Shown here piece by piece: positions 1-10,584 of a DNA stretch of 63,270 bases. Numbering within the stretch: position 1 is the stretch's first letter; each line of letters starts with the position of its first letter. The stretch covers positions 1 through 63,270 of the forward strand of contig NZ_JABBGG010000016.1 of assembly GCF_012927275.1 (NCBI RefSeq), read 5' to 3'. This DNA comes from Massilia polaris. Lineage in GTDB: Bacteria > Pseudomonadota > Gammaproteobacteria > Burkholderiales > Burkholderiaceae_D. The position numbers and the translations under genes were made by a program. The notes beneath the pieces were generated by a model, which did not search any database, was not told the DNA's origin, and worked only from the letters and a program-made list of their open reading frames with translations.

Positions 1-111
1 GAAAGGCTGGTTAGCCTCCTGAATGACGAACGGCCCGATCGCAAATACGACCGGGCCGTCAAAGCGACACCGAAGCGCTACGCCGTTCGCGTCATTAAGA
101 AATCACCTTAA
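1..111 (+). CDS. C-terminal end of an unidentified protein (5' partial)
   Basis: Frame 1 is open from the first base to a TAA at 109-111 and encodes the last 36 residues of a protein that begins outside the window. The tail is strongly basic and ends in RVIKKSP. A rho-independent terminator follows 13 bases later, which supports this being a real gene end. I do not recognise a family from so short a tail. It converges on gap. Confidence 0.5.
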   Translation, partial: ERLVSLLNDERPDRKYDRAVKATPKRYAVRVIKKSP

Positions 112-124
112 CTGAACGGCATTA

Positions 125-144
125 GGCGCAAGCGCCGGTTTTTT
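125..144 (+). terminator. Rho-independent terminator after the partial gene
   Basis: A GGCGC stem at 125-129 pairs with GCGCC at 132-136 across a two-base loop. It is followed by GG and six T. The T run is on the plus strand only, so it serves the upstream partial gene rather than gap. Confidence 0.6.
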
Positions 145-161
145 CTGTTGGATGACAGCGA

Positions 162-1175
162 TTACTTCGCGTTCATCAGCGCCACGGTGGTGTCCAGCAT
201 GCGGTTCGAGAAACCCCACTCGTTGTCGTACCACGACGATACCTTGACCAGGCGGCCCGAGACCTTGGTCAGCGTCGAATCGAAGTTCGACGATGCCGGG
301 TTGTGGTTGAAGTCGATCGATACCAGCGGCTCGGTCTGGTAAGTCAGGATGCCTTCCAGCGGACCTGCGGCAGCAGCGGCCTTCATCAGCTCGTTGACTT
401 CTTCCACCGTCGTATCGCGTTTGGCGATGAAGGTCAGGTCGACCAGCGAGACGTTGATGGTGGGTACGCGGATCGCGAAACCGTCCAGCTTGCCGTTCAG
501 CTCAGGCAGCACCAGGCCAACCGCGGCGGCAGCGCCGGTCTTGGTCGGGATCATGCTCATGGTGGCGGAACGCGCGCGGCGCAGGTCTTCGTGCATCACG
601 TCCGACAGTACCTGGTCGTTGGTGTAGGCGTGGACGGTGGTCATCAGGCCGGTTTCGATGCCGATCGCGTCGTTCAGCGGCTTGACCAGCGGGGCCAGGC
701 AGTTGGTGGTGCACGATGCGTTCGAGATCACGGTGTCGGTCGACTTCAGCACGTCCTGGTTGACGCCGAACACGATGGTCGCGTCGACGTCCTTGCCGCC
801 CGGCGCCGAGATGATGACTTTCTTGGCGCCGCCTTTCAGGTGGGCCGCCGCCTTTTCCTTGGTGGTGAAGAAGCCGGTGCACTCGAGCACGACGTCCACA
901 CCCAGCTCGCCCCATGGGATCTCAGCCGGGTTGCGCTGTGCGAATACGCGGATCGGGTCGCCGTTGACGATCATGTTGTCGCCTTCGACCGTCACGGTGC
1001 CCGGGAACTTGCCGTGCGCGGTGTCGTAGCGGGTCAGGTGGGCGTTCGACTTGGCGTCGCCGAGGTCGTTGATCGCAACGATCTGGATGTCCTGCTTTTT
1101 GCCGCCTTCATAGAAGGCGCGCAGCACATTGCGGCCAATGCGGCCATAACCGTTGATTGCTACTTTGATCGTCAT
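162..1175 (-). CDS. gap: Glyceraldehyde-3-phosphate dehydrogenase, type I
   Basis: This 337-residue cytoplasmic enzyme oxidises glyceraldehyde 3-phosphate with NAD+ and phosphate to 1,3-bisphosphoglycerate in glycolysis. The N-terminal Rossmann motif GYGRIGR is at residues 9-15. The catalytic ASCTTNC segment puts the nucleophilic cysteine at residue 155. The C-terminal part contains the expected SWYDNEWG motif, and the length is normal for the family. The start is supported by AGGAG six bases upstream of ATG. It lies 73 bases downstream of tkt on the same strand, so the two are probably cotranscribed as a central carbon pair, an arrangement usual in this group. Confidence 0.97.
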   Translation of the reverse strand: MTIKVAINGYGRIGRNVLRAFYEGGKKQDIQIVAINDLGDAKSNAHLTRYDTAHGKFPGTVTVEGDNMIVNGDPIRVFAQRNPAEIPWGELGVDVVLECTGFFTTKEKAAAHLKGGAKKVIISAPGGKDVDATIVFGVNQDVLKSTDTVISNASCTTNCLAPLVKPLNDAIGIETGLMTTVHAYTNDQVLSDVMHEDLRRARSATMSMIPTKTGAAAAVGLVLPELNGKLDGFAIRVPTINVSLVDLTFIAKRDTTVEEVNELMKAAAAAGPLEGILTYQTEPLVSIDFNHNPASSNFDSTLTKVSGRLVKVSSWYDNEWGFSNRMLDTTVALMNAK

Positions 1176-1248
1176 ACTCTACTCCTGATTAAAAGAAAAG
1201 AAGGGCGAGGCGCAGGCGCCAGCCGGCGCCCGCGCACTACAGGCAGAC

Positions 1249-3246
1249 TTAAGCGGCCAGGACGAGCTTGGCCTTGGCGACCACGTTGTCGACGGTGAAG
1301 CCGAAGTGCTTGAACAGCACCGGCGCCGGCGCCGATTCGCCGAAGGTGTCGATACCCACCACAGCGCCTTCGAGGCCGACGTATTTATACCAAAAATCGG
1401 TGACGCCGGCTTCGATAGCAACACGCGGGATGCCGCGCGTCAAAACGCTGGCCTTGTAAGCGGCGTCCTGGCGATCGAACACGTCGGTCGACGGCATCGA
1501 TACCACGCGCACCGGCGTGCCTTCAGCTTCCAGCACGGCAGCGGCTTTGAGCGCCAGTTCGATTTCCGAACCGGTGGCGATCAAAATGACCTTTGCGTTG
1601 GCGGCGTCGCGCAGCACGTAGCCGCCGCGCGCGATGTTGGCGACCTGCTCGGCGCTGCGTTCGACGAACGGCAGGTTCTGGCGCGAGAAGATCAGGGTTG
1701 CCGGGCCGTCCTTGCGCTGCACTGCCGCGCCCCATGCGACCATCGATTCGGTGGTGTCGCATGGACGCCAGTTGTCCAGGTTAGGGATCAGGCGCAGCGA
1801 CGATACGTGCTCGACCGACTGGTGGGTCGGGCCGTCTTCGCCCAGGCCGATCGAGTCGTGGGTGAACACGAACACCGAGCGCAGCTTCATCAGCGCAGCC
1901 ATGCGCAGCGCGTTGCGGCTGTAGTCCGAGAAGGTCAGGAAGGTCGCGCCGAACGGGATGTAGCCGCCATGCAGGGCGACGCCGTTCATGATCGCGCTCA
2001 TGCCGAACTCGCGCACGCCATAGTTGATGTGGTTGCCCGGCTGGCCGGAACGGACCGCGACGATCTCTTTCCAGTTGGTCAGGTTCGAACCGGTCAGGTC
2101 GGCCGAGCCGCCCAGGAATTCAGGCAGCACAGGGGCCAGCGCCTGGATGGCGTTCTGGCTTGCCTTGCGGGTTGCGATGGTTTCTTTCTTGTCGACGGTC
2201 GCGGCGATAGCCTGGTCCAGCACTTGCTGGAAGTTGGCCGGCAGGTCGCCCTTCATGCGGCGCTCGAGTTCAGCTGCCAGCTCAGGGAATTGCGCGCGGT
2301 AGCCTTCGAACTTCGCATTCCAGTCGCCTTCGACCGCGGCGCCCTGCTGCTTGGCGTCCCATGCTTCGTAGATCGGCGCAGGGATGTCGAACGGGACCGC
2401 ATCCCAAACCAGGTGTTCGCGCACTGCCGCGCATTCTGCGTCGCCGAGCGCCGCGCCGTGGACCTTGTCGCCGCCCTGCAGGTTTGGCGAGCCCTTGCCG
2501 ATGATGGTCTTGCAGCAGATCAGGGTCGGCTTGTCCGACTTCTTCGCTTGTGCGATGGCCGCATCGACTGCCGCCACGTCGTGGCCGTCGACGTCCGGGA
2601 TCACGTTCCAGCCGTAGGCTTCGAAACGCTTCGGGGTGTCGTCGGTGAACCAGCCTTCCACCTTGCCGTCGATCGAGATGCCGTTGTCGTCGTACAGGGC
2701 GATCAGCTTGTTCAGGCCGAGGGTGCCCGCCAGCGAGCACACTTCGTGCGAGATGCCTTCCATCAGGCAGCCGTCGCCGAGGAATGCGTAGGTGTAGTGG
2801 TCGACCACGTCGTAGCCAGGCTTGTTGAATTCAGCCGCCAGCAGCCACTCCGACAGCGCCATGCCGACCGCGTTGGCGATACCCTGGCCGAGCGGGCCGG
2901 TGGTGGTCTCGATGCCTGGCGTGATGTCGACTTCCGGGTGGCCCGGGGTCTTCGAATGCAGCTGGCGGAAGTTGCGGATGTCGTCCATCGACAGGTCGTA
3001 GCCGGCCAGGTGCAACAGCGCGTAGTGCAGCATCGAGCCGTGCCCGTTGGACAGCAGGAAACGGTCGCGGTTGACCCACTTCGGATTCGCCGGGTTGTGC
3101 TTGTAGTGCCCTGCCCACAGCGCAACGGCGATTTCAGCCATGCCCATTGGCATGCCAGGGTGGCCGGAATTGGCTTTTTGAACAGCGTCCATTGCCAGTG
3201 CGCGGATCGCGTTGGCCATCAGGGTGGTAGGGAGCGTAGGTTTCAT
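1249..3246 (-). CDS. tkt: Transketolase
   Basis: This 665-residue thiamine-diphosphate enzyme moves two-carbon units between sugar phosphates in the pentose phosphate pathway. The N terminus reads [21 protein letters not shown], the typical substrate-binding start. GDGCLMEG followed by a conserved Asn-containing segment is the ThDP/Mg motif. The pyrimidine domain carries EDGPTHQ, and the C-terminal domain is full length. No strong Shine-Dalgarno sequence precedes the chosen ATG; an internal ATG at 3219 (MANAI) is the alternative start. It is the first gene of a tkt-gap unit and diverges from rsmE. Confidence 0.96.
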   Translation of the reverse strand: MKPTLPTTLMANAIRALAMDAVQKANSGHPGMPMGMAEIAVALWAGHYKHNPANPKWVNRDRFLLSNGHGSMLHYALLHLAGYDLSMDDIRNFRQLHSKTPGHPEVDITPGIETTTGPLGQGIANAVGMALSEWLLAAEFNKPGYDVVDHYTYAFLGDGCLMEGISHEVCSLAGTLGLNKLIALYDDNGISIDGKVEGWFTDDTPKRFEAYGWNVIPDVDGHDVAAVDAAIAQAKKSDKPTLICCKTIIGKGSPNLQGGDKVHGAALGDAECAAVREHLVWDAVPFDIPAPIYEAWDAKQQGAAVEGDWNAKFEGYRAQFPELAAELERRMKGDLPANFQQVLDQAIAATVDKKETIATRKASQNAIQALAPVLPEFLGGSADLTGSNLTNWKEIVAVRSGQPGNHINYGVREFGMSAIMNGVALHGGYIPFGATFLTFSDYSRNALRMAALMKLRSVFVFTHDSIGLGEDGPTHQSVEHVSSLRLIPNLDNWRPCDTTESMVAWGAAVQRKDGPATLIFSRQNLPFVERSAEQVANIARGGYVLRDAANAKVILIATGSEIELALKAAAVLEAEGTPVRVVSMPSTDVFDRQDAAYKASVLTRGIPRVAIEAGVTDFWYKYVGLEGAVVGIDTFGESAPAPVLFKHFGFTVDNVVAKAKLVLAA

Positions 3247-3376
3247 GGATTGAATCAGTGAGGTCTAGGATTGGGAATGCGGTGCAGGCCGTGCTTGCTT
3301 AACCAAGTATTTTACCAGAGCGGGGTGGCGCCGAATTAAAATGCCTTCATTTCCACCAATAAGTTGCAGGATTTTC

Positions 3377-4102
3377 ATGCCGCGTTTCTATTGCCCCGAG
3401 CCACTTGGCGTCGGCGCCACCATCGCCCTGCCCGAGGCAGTCGCCCACCACGTGCACGTCGTGCGCCTGCAGCCAGGTGACGAACTGTGCCTGTTCGATG
3501 GGGCCGGCGGCGAGTACCGGGCGACCCTGTCCAGCGTCGAGAAACGCCGGGCGACGGCCACGATCGTCACCCACGACCCGCGTGAGGCGGAGCTGCCTTA
3601 CCAGGTGACCCTGGCGCAGGCCCTGCCCGAAGGCACGAAAATGGACTGGATTATTGAAAAGGCGGTGGAACTGGGCGTGAGCGCCATCCAGCCGCTGGCT
3701 GCCAGGCGCTGCGTGGTCAAGCTGTCGGGCGAACGCGCGGGCAAGAAGCAGGATCACTGGCAGGCGGTGATCGTGGCGGCGTCCGAGCAAAGCGGACGCA
3801 ACCGGCTGGCCAGGCTTGGTGAACTGACCGACTTCGAGCGCTGGATCGGCAGCGGGGAAATGTCGAACTGTATCTTGCTGACGCCGCGCGCCACCCAGTC
3901 GCTGGCCGACTGGACCCGCGCTGTGCCGCCGCAGGCGGTCAGCCTGATGATCGGGCCGGAAGGGGGTTATACGCAGCAGGAAGAAGATGCGGCGATCCAG
4001 CGCGGGGCGATTGCGCTGTCGATGGGGCCGCGCATTCTGCGTACCGAGACAGCGGGACTCGCGGCCCTGGCCGCAATCAACGCCGCCTGGGGCGGCATGT
4101 AA
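3377..4102 (+). CDS. rsmE: 16S rRNA (uracil1498-N3)-methyltransferase
   Basis: This 241-residue SPOUT-fold enzyme methylates U1498 of 16S rRNA from S-adenosylmethionine. The N-terminal PUA-like part starts MPRFYCPEPL. The C-terminal knot has the diagnostic MIGPEGGYTQQEE segment followed by SMGPRILRTETA. An upstream in-frame ATG at 3341 would add 12 unrelated residues, so I chose the ATG giving the conserved MPRFYC start. It diverges from tkt across about 130 bases that must hold both promoters. Confidence 0.94.
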   Translation: MPRFYCPEPLGVGATIALPEAVAHHVHVVRLQPGDELCLFDGAGGEYRATLSSVEKRRATATIVTHDPREAELPYQVTLAQALPEGTKMDWIIEKAVELGVSAIQPLAARRCVVKLSGERAGKKQDHWQAVIVAASEQSGRNRLARLGELTDFERWIGSGEMSNCILLTPRATQSLADWTRAVPPQAVSLMIGPEGGYTQQEEDAAIQRGAIALSMGPRILRTETAGLAALAAINAAWGGM

Positions 4103-4117
4103 GTTGGGGAAGCGGCC

Positions 4118-4204
4118 ATGCCGGATCTGGAAACGGGTGGACAATTGCTGATCTACTGGTCCGGGAAGGGCTACCGGACGAAAACGGTCAAGATCGGCGA
4201 TTAA
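4118..4204 (+). CDS. Possible 28-residue protein downstream of rsmE
   Basis: An ATG at 4118 opens a 28-codon frame ending KTVKIGD, 16 bases after rsmE. GGGGAAG lies seven bases upstream as a possible ribosome-binding site. The peptide has no membrane segment and I recognise no family. It could be a real small gene, the tail of a decayed gene, or chance. Confidence 0.25.
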   Translation: MPDLETGGQLLIYWSGKGYRTKTVKIGD

Positions 4205-4320
4205 GGCCGCGTGACCCGGCAAGCAAATTGGCCGCAGTGGCAGTTCGCGCGGAGGCGGCCTACGGCCTTGTCCGCCCTACCGAACCGGGTCCGCATAGAT
4301 CAAACCCACCGTCTGTAAAA

Positions 4321-4355
4321 AAAACGCCCCGCAAGTTTCCTTGCGGGGCGTTTTT
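4321..4355. terminator. Bidirectional terminator between rsmE side and TonB receptor
   Basis: An 11-bp GC-rich stem (4325-4335 with 4340-4350) has a TTTC loop, with an A run before and a T run after it. It can therefore terminate both converging transcripts. The receptor gene ends at 4371, 16 bases away. Confidence 0.85.
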
Positions 4356-4370
4356 GCTAAGCGTTAAAGC

Positions 4371-7136
4371 TTAGAAGGTGTAGCTGGTGTTGAGGTACAG
4401 GGTGCGGCCCATCGTGTCTGCGTAACGTGGGTCGTAGCCAACCTGGTGGCCCGACGAAGTACGCAGCGACAGCGGTGGCTCCTTGTCCGTCAGGTTCTTC
4501 ACGCCAACGCGCACATCCCACTGCTTGCTGATGTTGTACTTGCCCTGGTAGTCGATGGTCGAGTACGAAGGAACCTGCAGGCGGATCGCTTGCGTGATGT
4601 TCGCCTTGGTTGCGATGTTGTACGGGTTGGCCGCAGCATCGGTGTAACCATTGCGGTAGTTCAGCGTGAACGAGTTCACCATCTTGCCCGTTTCCAGCGC
4701 TGCGGTGATGCGAGCGACGTTGCGGAAAGTGACTTGGTTGTCGATGCCGTAACGGTCCATGCTGTCGGTCCAGACATTGTCCGTACCTGGCGTGGTGTAG
4801 TCCGCCTTCAGCATGTGGGTGCCGTTCACGTTGACCGACAGCTTGCCGAACGAGTACTTTTCACCCACGGTGAAGTCCCAGTCGATACCGCGGTAGTGCG
4901 AGCGGCCGATGTTGATTGGCGCCTGCAGGAACGACCACTTCTGTTCACCGGTTGCCGGGTTGGTGAACGGCGAGAACAGTTCGCGGAACTTGGCTGGATC
5001 GGCAAAGGCCTGGATTTCGCTGACCGACGATACCTGGTTGGTCATGCGGACATCCCACAGGTCGGCGCCGAAGGTAACGGTGTTCGACGGCTCGATGCGG
5101 AAGCCCAGGGTGTACTGCTTCGATTCCTCAGGGCTCAGCTCCGCATTACCGCCGCGCTTGACGTCGTACTGCTGGCGGCCCGGACGGCAGAAGCCTGCGT
5201 TTTCGGTCTCGAGCGACGGCGGGCAAACGTACGAACCGGAGGTGAAGCCTGCCGATACGACCGGGCTGGCGATCTGGTCCTGGTCGGCAACGCGGAAGCC
5301 GGTGCCGTAGGAAGCGCGCAGCAGGACCTGCTGTACCGGCGACCAGCGTGCGGTGACCTTGTAGGTGCTGGCGTCCTGCGAATCGCCGACGTCCTTGCCG
5401 GCCAGCGCATCCTTGACTGCCGAGTACTTGTCCCAACGGACAGCCGCGGTCATTTCCAGGTTCTTCAGGACCGGCAGTGCCAGTTCGGCGAACGCGCCGG
5501 TCGAGTCACGGGTGTAGTCGTTCTCGGCTGGCGCGTTGAACGCGTAGATGGTGCCGTTCTTGGCAGCCTGCGATGCGGTCTGCACTTGCTGCAGTTCGCG
5601 GTAGTCGGCGCCCACTGCAACGCTGGCCGCACCGCCTGGGAGTTCGAATACTTCGCGCGAGCCGCGTACATCGAAGCCCTTCAGGTCCGAATACGCTTCG
5701 CGGATCGAACCCTTGAACAGCGAGTTCTGGATCAGCGACTTGGTGGCCTCGCTCTGCGAACCCGATGGTGCGAACGGGTCGAAGCTACGGTTGCTCAGCA
5801 TCGAGCGGAACTCGGAGTTGAGCATGTAACCGCCGGTGTACTTCTCGTCGATCTTGTACTTCGAGAGGGTCACGGCGCTGTTCAGGTCCCAGCCGAATGC
5901 AACGGCTTCAACGCCGGCGACCAGGTGGCGCACGTCGGTGATGGTCTGGCTGTCGCGGGTACCCCAGTCAACTGCGCGGAACTGCGCAACTGCGCCGGTC
6001 GCCAGTTCTTGCTGGGCCGGGGTCAGGTTCGGCTGGATGTACTGGTTGTACAGCGGCGTGCCTTTAGGGATGCTGACGTTGACCGGGTTGGCCGCGATAC
6101 GCGCGGTCAGGTCGAAACGGGCCAGCGACAAGTCGGCGAATGCGATTGCGTTCTCGCCCAGCTTGATGCGGCCGCTGGAGAAGAAGGTGTCGCGCTTCGA
6201 TTCAGGAATGATCTCGACGGTCGCGGCGAAGTCGAAGGAGCAGAAGTTGGTCTGCGCATCGTTCGACAGGTAAGGCACGTTCAGGTCGGCGCAGGCGCCG
6301 GTTGCCTTCTGGAACGGGTTGAAGCCGATCGCCTTGTTGACAGCCGGGTTGGTGAACGACACGGTGGCGTTGGCCGGGACGGTCGAGGTCGAGGTACGGT
6401 CGTAGATGTAGTTGACGCCTTCGTGCGAGAACGGAATGTAACCGGTTGCCGCGAAGCGGCGCTGTGGCGCCTTCAGCTGGCGCTGCTCGTCGTGGCGATA
6501 GGTCATCAGGACGTTGTAGCCATCTTCGTCGAGGTCGCCGAAGCCGCCGGTGATGCTGGCGTTGGCGCTCTTGCCGCCCGCGTGTTCCGGGTGCACATAG
6601 CCTGCCTCGACCGCCACGCCCTGGTAGTTTTTCTTCAGGATGAAGTTGATGACGCCGGCGATCGCGTCGGCGCCGTACAGTGCCGAGGCGCCGTCGCTCA
6701 GCACTTCAACGCGTTCAACCGCCGACAGCGGGATCGAGTTCAGGTTGACGGAGCTGCCGCTGTCCTGCAGTGGCGCCAGGCGGCGGCCGTTCAGCAGAAC
6801 CAGGGTATAGGCAGTGCCCAAGCCGTGAATCGATGCACTTGTGCGGCCACCTGAGTTGGAACCGGCTGCGGTGGCTTCGATGGTGAAACCTTGCATCGCT
6901 GGCACTTTTTGAAGCAGGTCGGAGACCGTGGTCGCGCCAGTGCGCGCAATGGTTTCTTTCGAAATGACTTGCACCGGCAGAGCGCCTTCGCGCTGGATGC
7001 GCTTGATTGCCGAGCCGGTGATCTCCACTCGCTGGATGACTTGCTCTTGCGCCAGCGCGTTCGCGCCAACCAAGCCTGCCAGCAGGCCAATGGCCATGCG
7101 TACCGAACGCACGCCAGATTTCTCTTTAAACAACAT
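4371..7136 (-). CDS. TonB-dependent outer-membrane receptor (first of four)
   Basis: This 921-residue protein is an outer-membrane transporter energised by TonB/ExbBD; the ligand is not predictable. A signal peptide of about 29 residues (GLLAGLVGANALAQ) is followed by a TonB-box-like region and QRVEITGSAIKRI. The plug domain contains LLNGRR and DGASALYGADAIAGVINFI (about residues 45-200), then comes a long beta-barrel ending in an aromatic residue (NTSYTF), as outer-membrane insertion requires. The start is the ATG at 7136, preceded by AGGAT; the frame runs 26 codons further upstream but without a signal-like sequence. It is closely similar in plan to the receptor at 12303-15200. A terminator follows the gene. 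Confidence 0.92.
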   Translation of the reverse strand: MLFKEKSGVRSVRMAIGLLAGLVGANALAQEQVIQRVEITGSAIKRIQREGALPVQVISKETIARTGATTVSDLLQKVPAMQGFTIEATAAGSNSGGRTSASIHGLGTAYTLVLLNGRRLAPLQDSGSSVNLNSIPLSAVERVEVLSDGASALYGADAIAGVINFILKKNYQGVAVEAGYVHPEHAGGKSANASITGGFGDLDEDGYNVLMTYRHDEQRQLKAPQRRFAATGYIPFSHEGVNYIYDRTSTSTVPANATVSFTNPAVNKAIGFNPFQKATGACADLNVPYLSNDAQTNFCSFDFAATVEIIPESKRDTFFSSGRIKLGENAIAFADLSLARFDLTARIAANPVNVSIPKGTPLYNQYIQPNLTPAQQELATGAVAQFRAVDWGTRDSQTITDVRHLVAGVEAVAFGWDLNSAVTLSKYKIDEKYTGGYMLNSEFRSMLSNRSFDPFAPSGSQSEATKSLIQNSLFKGSIREAYSDLKGFDVRGSREVFELPGGAASVAVGADYRELQQVQTASQAAKNGTIYAFNAPAENDYTRDSTGAFAELALPVLKNLEMTAAVRWDKYSAVKDALAGKDVGDSQDASTYKVTARWSPVQQVLLRASYGTGFRVADQDQIASPVVSAGFTSGSYVCPPSLETENAGFCRPGRQQYDVKRGGNAELSPEESKQYTLGFRIEPSNTVTFGADLWDVRMTNQVSSVSEIQAFADPAKFRELFSPFTNPATGEQKWSFLQAPINIGRSHYRGIDWDFTVGEKYSFGKLSVNVNGTHMLKADYTTPGTDNVWTDSMDRYGIDNQVTFRNVARITAALETGKMVNSFTLNYRNGYTDAAANPYNIATKANITQAIRLQVPSYSTIDYQGKYNISKQWDVRVGVKNLTDKEPPLSLRTSSGHQVGYDPRYADTMGRTLYLNTSYTF

Positions 7137-7357
7137 ATTGATCCTAGTGTTAGTTGCGATGAAAACGCGGGGCCCGGGCCGGGCGGTCTCGCTGCCGCCT
7201 TCTCGGCTTTCCAAAACACAATAAAGCCCACGCGCGCAACATTATGTCGTTTCGGCGGCGATTTAGGAAATATGCGGAATAAACTATGGGGAATTTACAA
7301 CAGATGCATACATTCGACGGCTTGCCGAAGACGGGGCCAAACAAGCTTGGCACAACT

Positions 7358-7393
7358 AAAAAAGCCGTTCAGCTTTTAACTGAACGGCTTTTT
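7358..7393 (-). terminator. Terminator downstream of the broken Oar-like receptor
   Basis: AAAAGCCGTTCAG at 7360-7372 pairs with CTGAACGGCTTTT at 7380-7392 across a seven-base loop. A/T runs flank both sides. It lies 70 bases beyond the stop of the minus-strand receptor gene. Confidence 0.8.
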
Positions 7394-7462
7394 ACTGCAT
7401 CTGCAGATATCTATCCAATTCTCACACCGGCGTGACCGGCCTTAGAGTTGGGTGACGACGAA

Positions 7463-10405
7463 TTAAAACTTGTGGTCGTAGGATACCGAGAAGCGGCCCG
7501 AACGTGGTGCGGTCAGCGACAACGGGGTCTGGTACAGCGAGCTGATACGGGTACCGGTGTTGTACGCTTCGGTCACGTTCTGAACGACCTGGCGGTTGGT
7601 GACGTTGAACACGTCGAGACGCAGCTGCAGGCCAGGAAGCATTACTGGCTTGTAGGCAACGTTCAGGTCCAGGCGGTTATCCCATGGCAGACGGCCCAGG
7701 GTACCACGTGGGGTGATGACGTTTTCTGCACGGGTTGCACCAAGGCAGTAGAAGGTCGCGTTGGGGTAGTTCGGCGAATCGCCAGGCGCAGCGGCGGAGC
7801 CGATGCAGCTGCGTGGACGGCCCGATGCCAGCAGCACGTTACCACCGACGGTCACTTCAGGCAGAACCTGGTAGAAACCGTAGGCCTTGACCTGGTGTTC
7901 GCGGTCGTTTGGCAGCAAGCCATCGGCGCCGATCATCAGCTCTGGGTAATCCCAGGTCGAGGTCACAGCAACGTCAGCCTGGCCGTTGTCCGACTTGACC
8001 TGGCCTTCGGTGTTGCCTTTGTTCTTCGACCAGGTGTACATCAGCTTACCGTACCAGCCGTTGCGCAGTGGGTGCTCAGCGAAGATGTCAACCGCAGCGT
8101 AGGTACGCTTTGGCTTGTCGAAGCCTTGGTCTTCCGCAGTCAGGAACACCTTGGTCAGCTGCGAAGCATCGCCGGTGTAGTCAACCATGAAGGTGTTGTC
8201 CTGACCTGGGTTGAAGGTCTGGCAGGTGTTGCCCCACAGCGGGTTGGTGATGGCGATCTTGTTCGCTGCTGCATAGCGCTCGAACGGACGCACGTCGCAG
8301 AAGTCATCGATGGTCGACTGCAGCTTACGGTAGGTTGCCTTACCGCCGAAGTTCAGGCTAGGCGAGAACGCCTTTTCGAAACCGATCGTCAGTTCGTCCT
8401 GGAAGGCTGGCTTCATGTCGAGGGCAGCGAGGGTTGCCACGACTTTGTCCTGGCCATACTCGTTGTTGTTCGACAGTGGCTGGCTCAGCTGGGTCAGGCC
8501 GGTTGGCGCGCCGTTCGCGTCAACACCGCTGTACGTGAAGTACTGGGCGGTGAAGGTCGAGCGGCCAGCGCCACGTACCGAGATGTGGGTTGGAATAGGC
8601 ACCGAGTAACGGCCTGCGGTACCGAATACCTTCAGGCTGGAATCGCCGTTGACGTCCCATGCTGCTGCGAAACGCGGCATGATCTGGTTCTTCATTTCCA
8701 GGAAGGTGGTCTTGCTGTCGTTCTGGTTCTTGAACGACTCGCTACGCACGCCCAGGGTCAGCATCACGTCCTTGGTGACCTGGTACTTGTCTTCCAGGTA
8801 CAGTGCGCTCTGTTCGCCGAACGAATCGGTGACGGTCGAGAACAGGTCCTTGGTCACGTAGTAACCCTGGGTGCCGTAGCCGCCGCCGGTTGCTGGCGCA
8901 GGAATGGTCACGCCTGCAGGGCCGTCGAGCGGCGTGTTCGGGGTGTCGGTACGGAAGTAGGTCCAGACGCCGCCACCGGCGCGGATGTCACCGGCTTTCA
9001 GCGATTCGATCTTGGTCTGGTCGATACCACCACGGATGGTGTGCTGGCCGAGACGGTATTCCAGGTCGATACGGCCGGCTTTCACAATGTCCTTCGAGCC
9101 TGGCGCCAGGTGGGTGCCGGTAATGCCCTGCGGGTTGTTGTAGGTCAGGCCAGGAACGCGGTCGGCAGGCGCCGACGACACCTGGAACAGGGTCGGGTTG
9201 TAGCCTGGGAAGTCGTTGGTATGCACCGAATCCGTCTGGCCGTACAGTGCGGTCAGGGTCAGGTCCTGGGTGAAGTTACCGGTGTACTTCGCCATCTTGG
9301 TCTTGCCGCCGTTATCATTAACGTTGACGAGGGTCTGGGACGAGGTGACGGTGCCGGTACGGGTACGGGTAGCGTAGTCGAAACCGCTGTCCTCGATGTT
9401 CACGGTCGGGGTGTCGCCGATCGCGGTGAACTCGAGGCGGTGGTCGTCGGTGATGTTCCAGTCGACCTTGTCCATGTAGCGCTCGATCTCGGTGTTGCGA
9501 TCGCGCCAGCCGTTTGCTGCGTTCGAGGTGCCGACGCGGAAGCCGTTGACCAGGCCCTGGTCGGTGTCGCTCTTTTCAGCAGCAGCGAAGAAGAACAGCT
9601 TGTCTTCGATGATCGGGCCGCCGACATAGGCGCCGTAGACCTTGCGTTCCTGGGTGTTCTGCTCACGGGCCAGGCGCAGGGTGCCGTCGGTCGCCGCGTG
9701 GTACGACGCGCCAGTGCGGGCGTAGTAGATGTCTTTCGACTTCGCGCGCCACGAATCCGGCTCGATCGTCATGATCGCGCCAGCTTCTCAGTTATTGGTA
9801 CCGCTCTTGGTGATGATGTTGACCACGCCGCCGATCGAACGGCCGAACTCGGCGCCGAAGCCGCCGGTCAGGACCTGTGCTTCAGCAATCGCGCCGAACG
9901 GCAGCTGGGATGCGCCCTGGCCGGTCCGTGGGTTGACGACAGGGAAACCGTTGATGTAGTACGAGTTTCCCGAAGCAGCGCCGCCGCCGAAGGAAGCACC
10001 GCCGGCGAAACGCGAGTCGGCGCGGGTGGTGTTCGGAGCCAGCTGAATGATTGCTTCAACGTTGCGCGCGATTGGCAGTGCTGCCAGCTGGCGCGCGTTG
10101 AAGGTTGCACCGTTGTTGGTGCGGGTGACGTCGATGGTACGACGCTGACCGGTAATCTGAACCGTTTGGACACCGGTTGCAACCGGGGTGAACACAGCTT
10201 CAGCGCCCTGGCCGATGCTTGCGTCAACTTCGGTGGTGCCAACGACGGTGTCGCCCTTCATCTGCGTGACGCGGTAGGTACCGGTCGGCAGCGAAGTTGC
10301 CTGGAAGCGACCCTGTGCATCCGGGGTCAGCGTGCGGCGCAGGCCGGATGCCGGGTTCTCGATCGTCACTTTGACGTCTGCGCCTGGCGTCACGGTACAG
10401 AACAA
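7463..10405 (-). pseudogene. Oar-like TonB-dependent receptor, interrupted and 5'-truncated
   Basis: The reading frame encodes a carboxypeptidase-regulatory-like N-terminal domain (PGADVKVTIENPASG, then PTGTYRVT). A plug domain (FGAEFGRSIGGVVNIITKSGTNN) and a barrel ending SVSYDHKF follow, the plan of Oar-like receptors. Two lesions are visible. First, a TGA at 9788-9790 interrupts the frame directly after KSGTNN; translation continues in the same frame as EAGAIMTIEP, and from memory of the family a Trp is expected there, so TGG to TGA is the simplest explanation. Second, the frame opens at a TTG at 10405 directly after an in-frame stop, and no signal peptide precedes the regulatory domain. 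About 45 N-terminal residues seem to be missing. The rest is in good condition, so decay is recent or one lesion is a sequencing error. Confidence 0.85.
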
Positions 10406-10584
10406 TCACGCACATTGCATGAAGTTGGTTCGAAGGCGATTAAAAGCAGTGCAAAAGGGCAATTTGCCGCAACGCATCAAAAGCCACGCTCGTCATATGC
10501 ATATGCCGGGTCGTATCTAACGCAGGTAAAATAGCGGGTTGCAATTTAAAAACCCTATTTTTAAGCCTTGACGGAATACGTAAT

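Noticed and set aside
9788-9790. Selenocysteine or recoded TGA in the receptor gene
   Set aside because: The expected residue there is Trp, no SECIS-like hairpin follows, and the same gene has lost its start, so a nonsense change is simpler.
7448-10534. Plus-strand open frame of 1028 codons opposite the broken receptor
   Set aside because: It mirrors the codon structure of the minus-strand receptor in high-GC DNA; it has no family features, and the receptor frame shows clear domains. The same applies to long antisense frames opposite the other receptors, tkt and the PBP gene.
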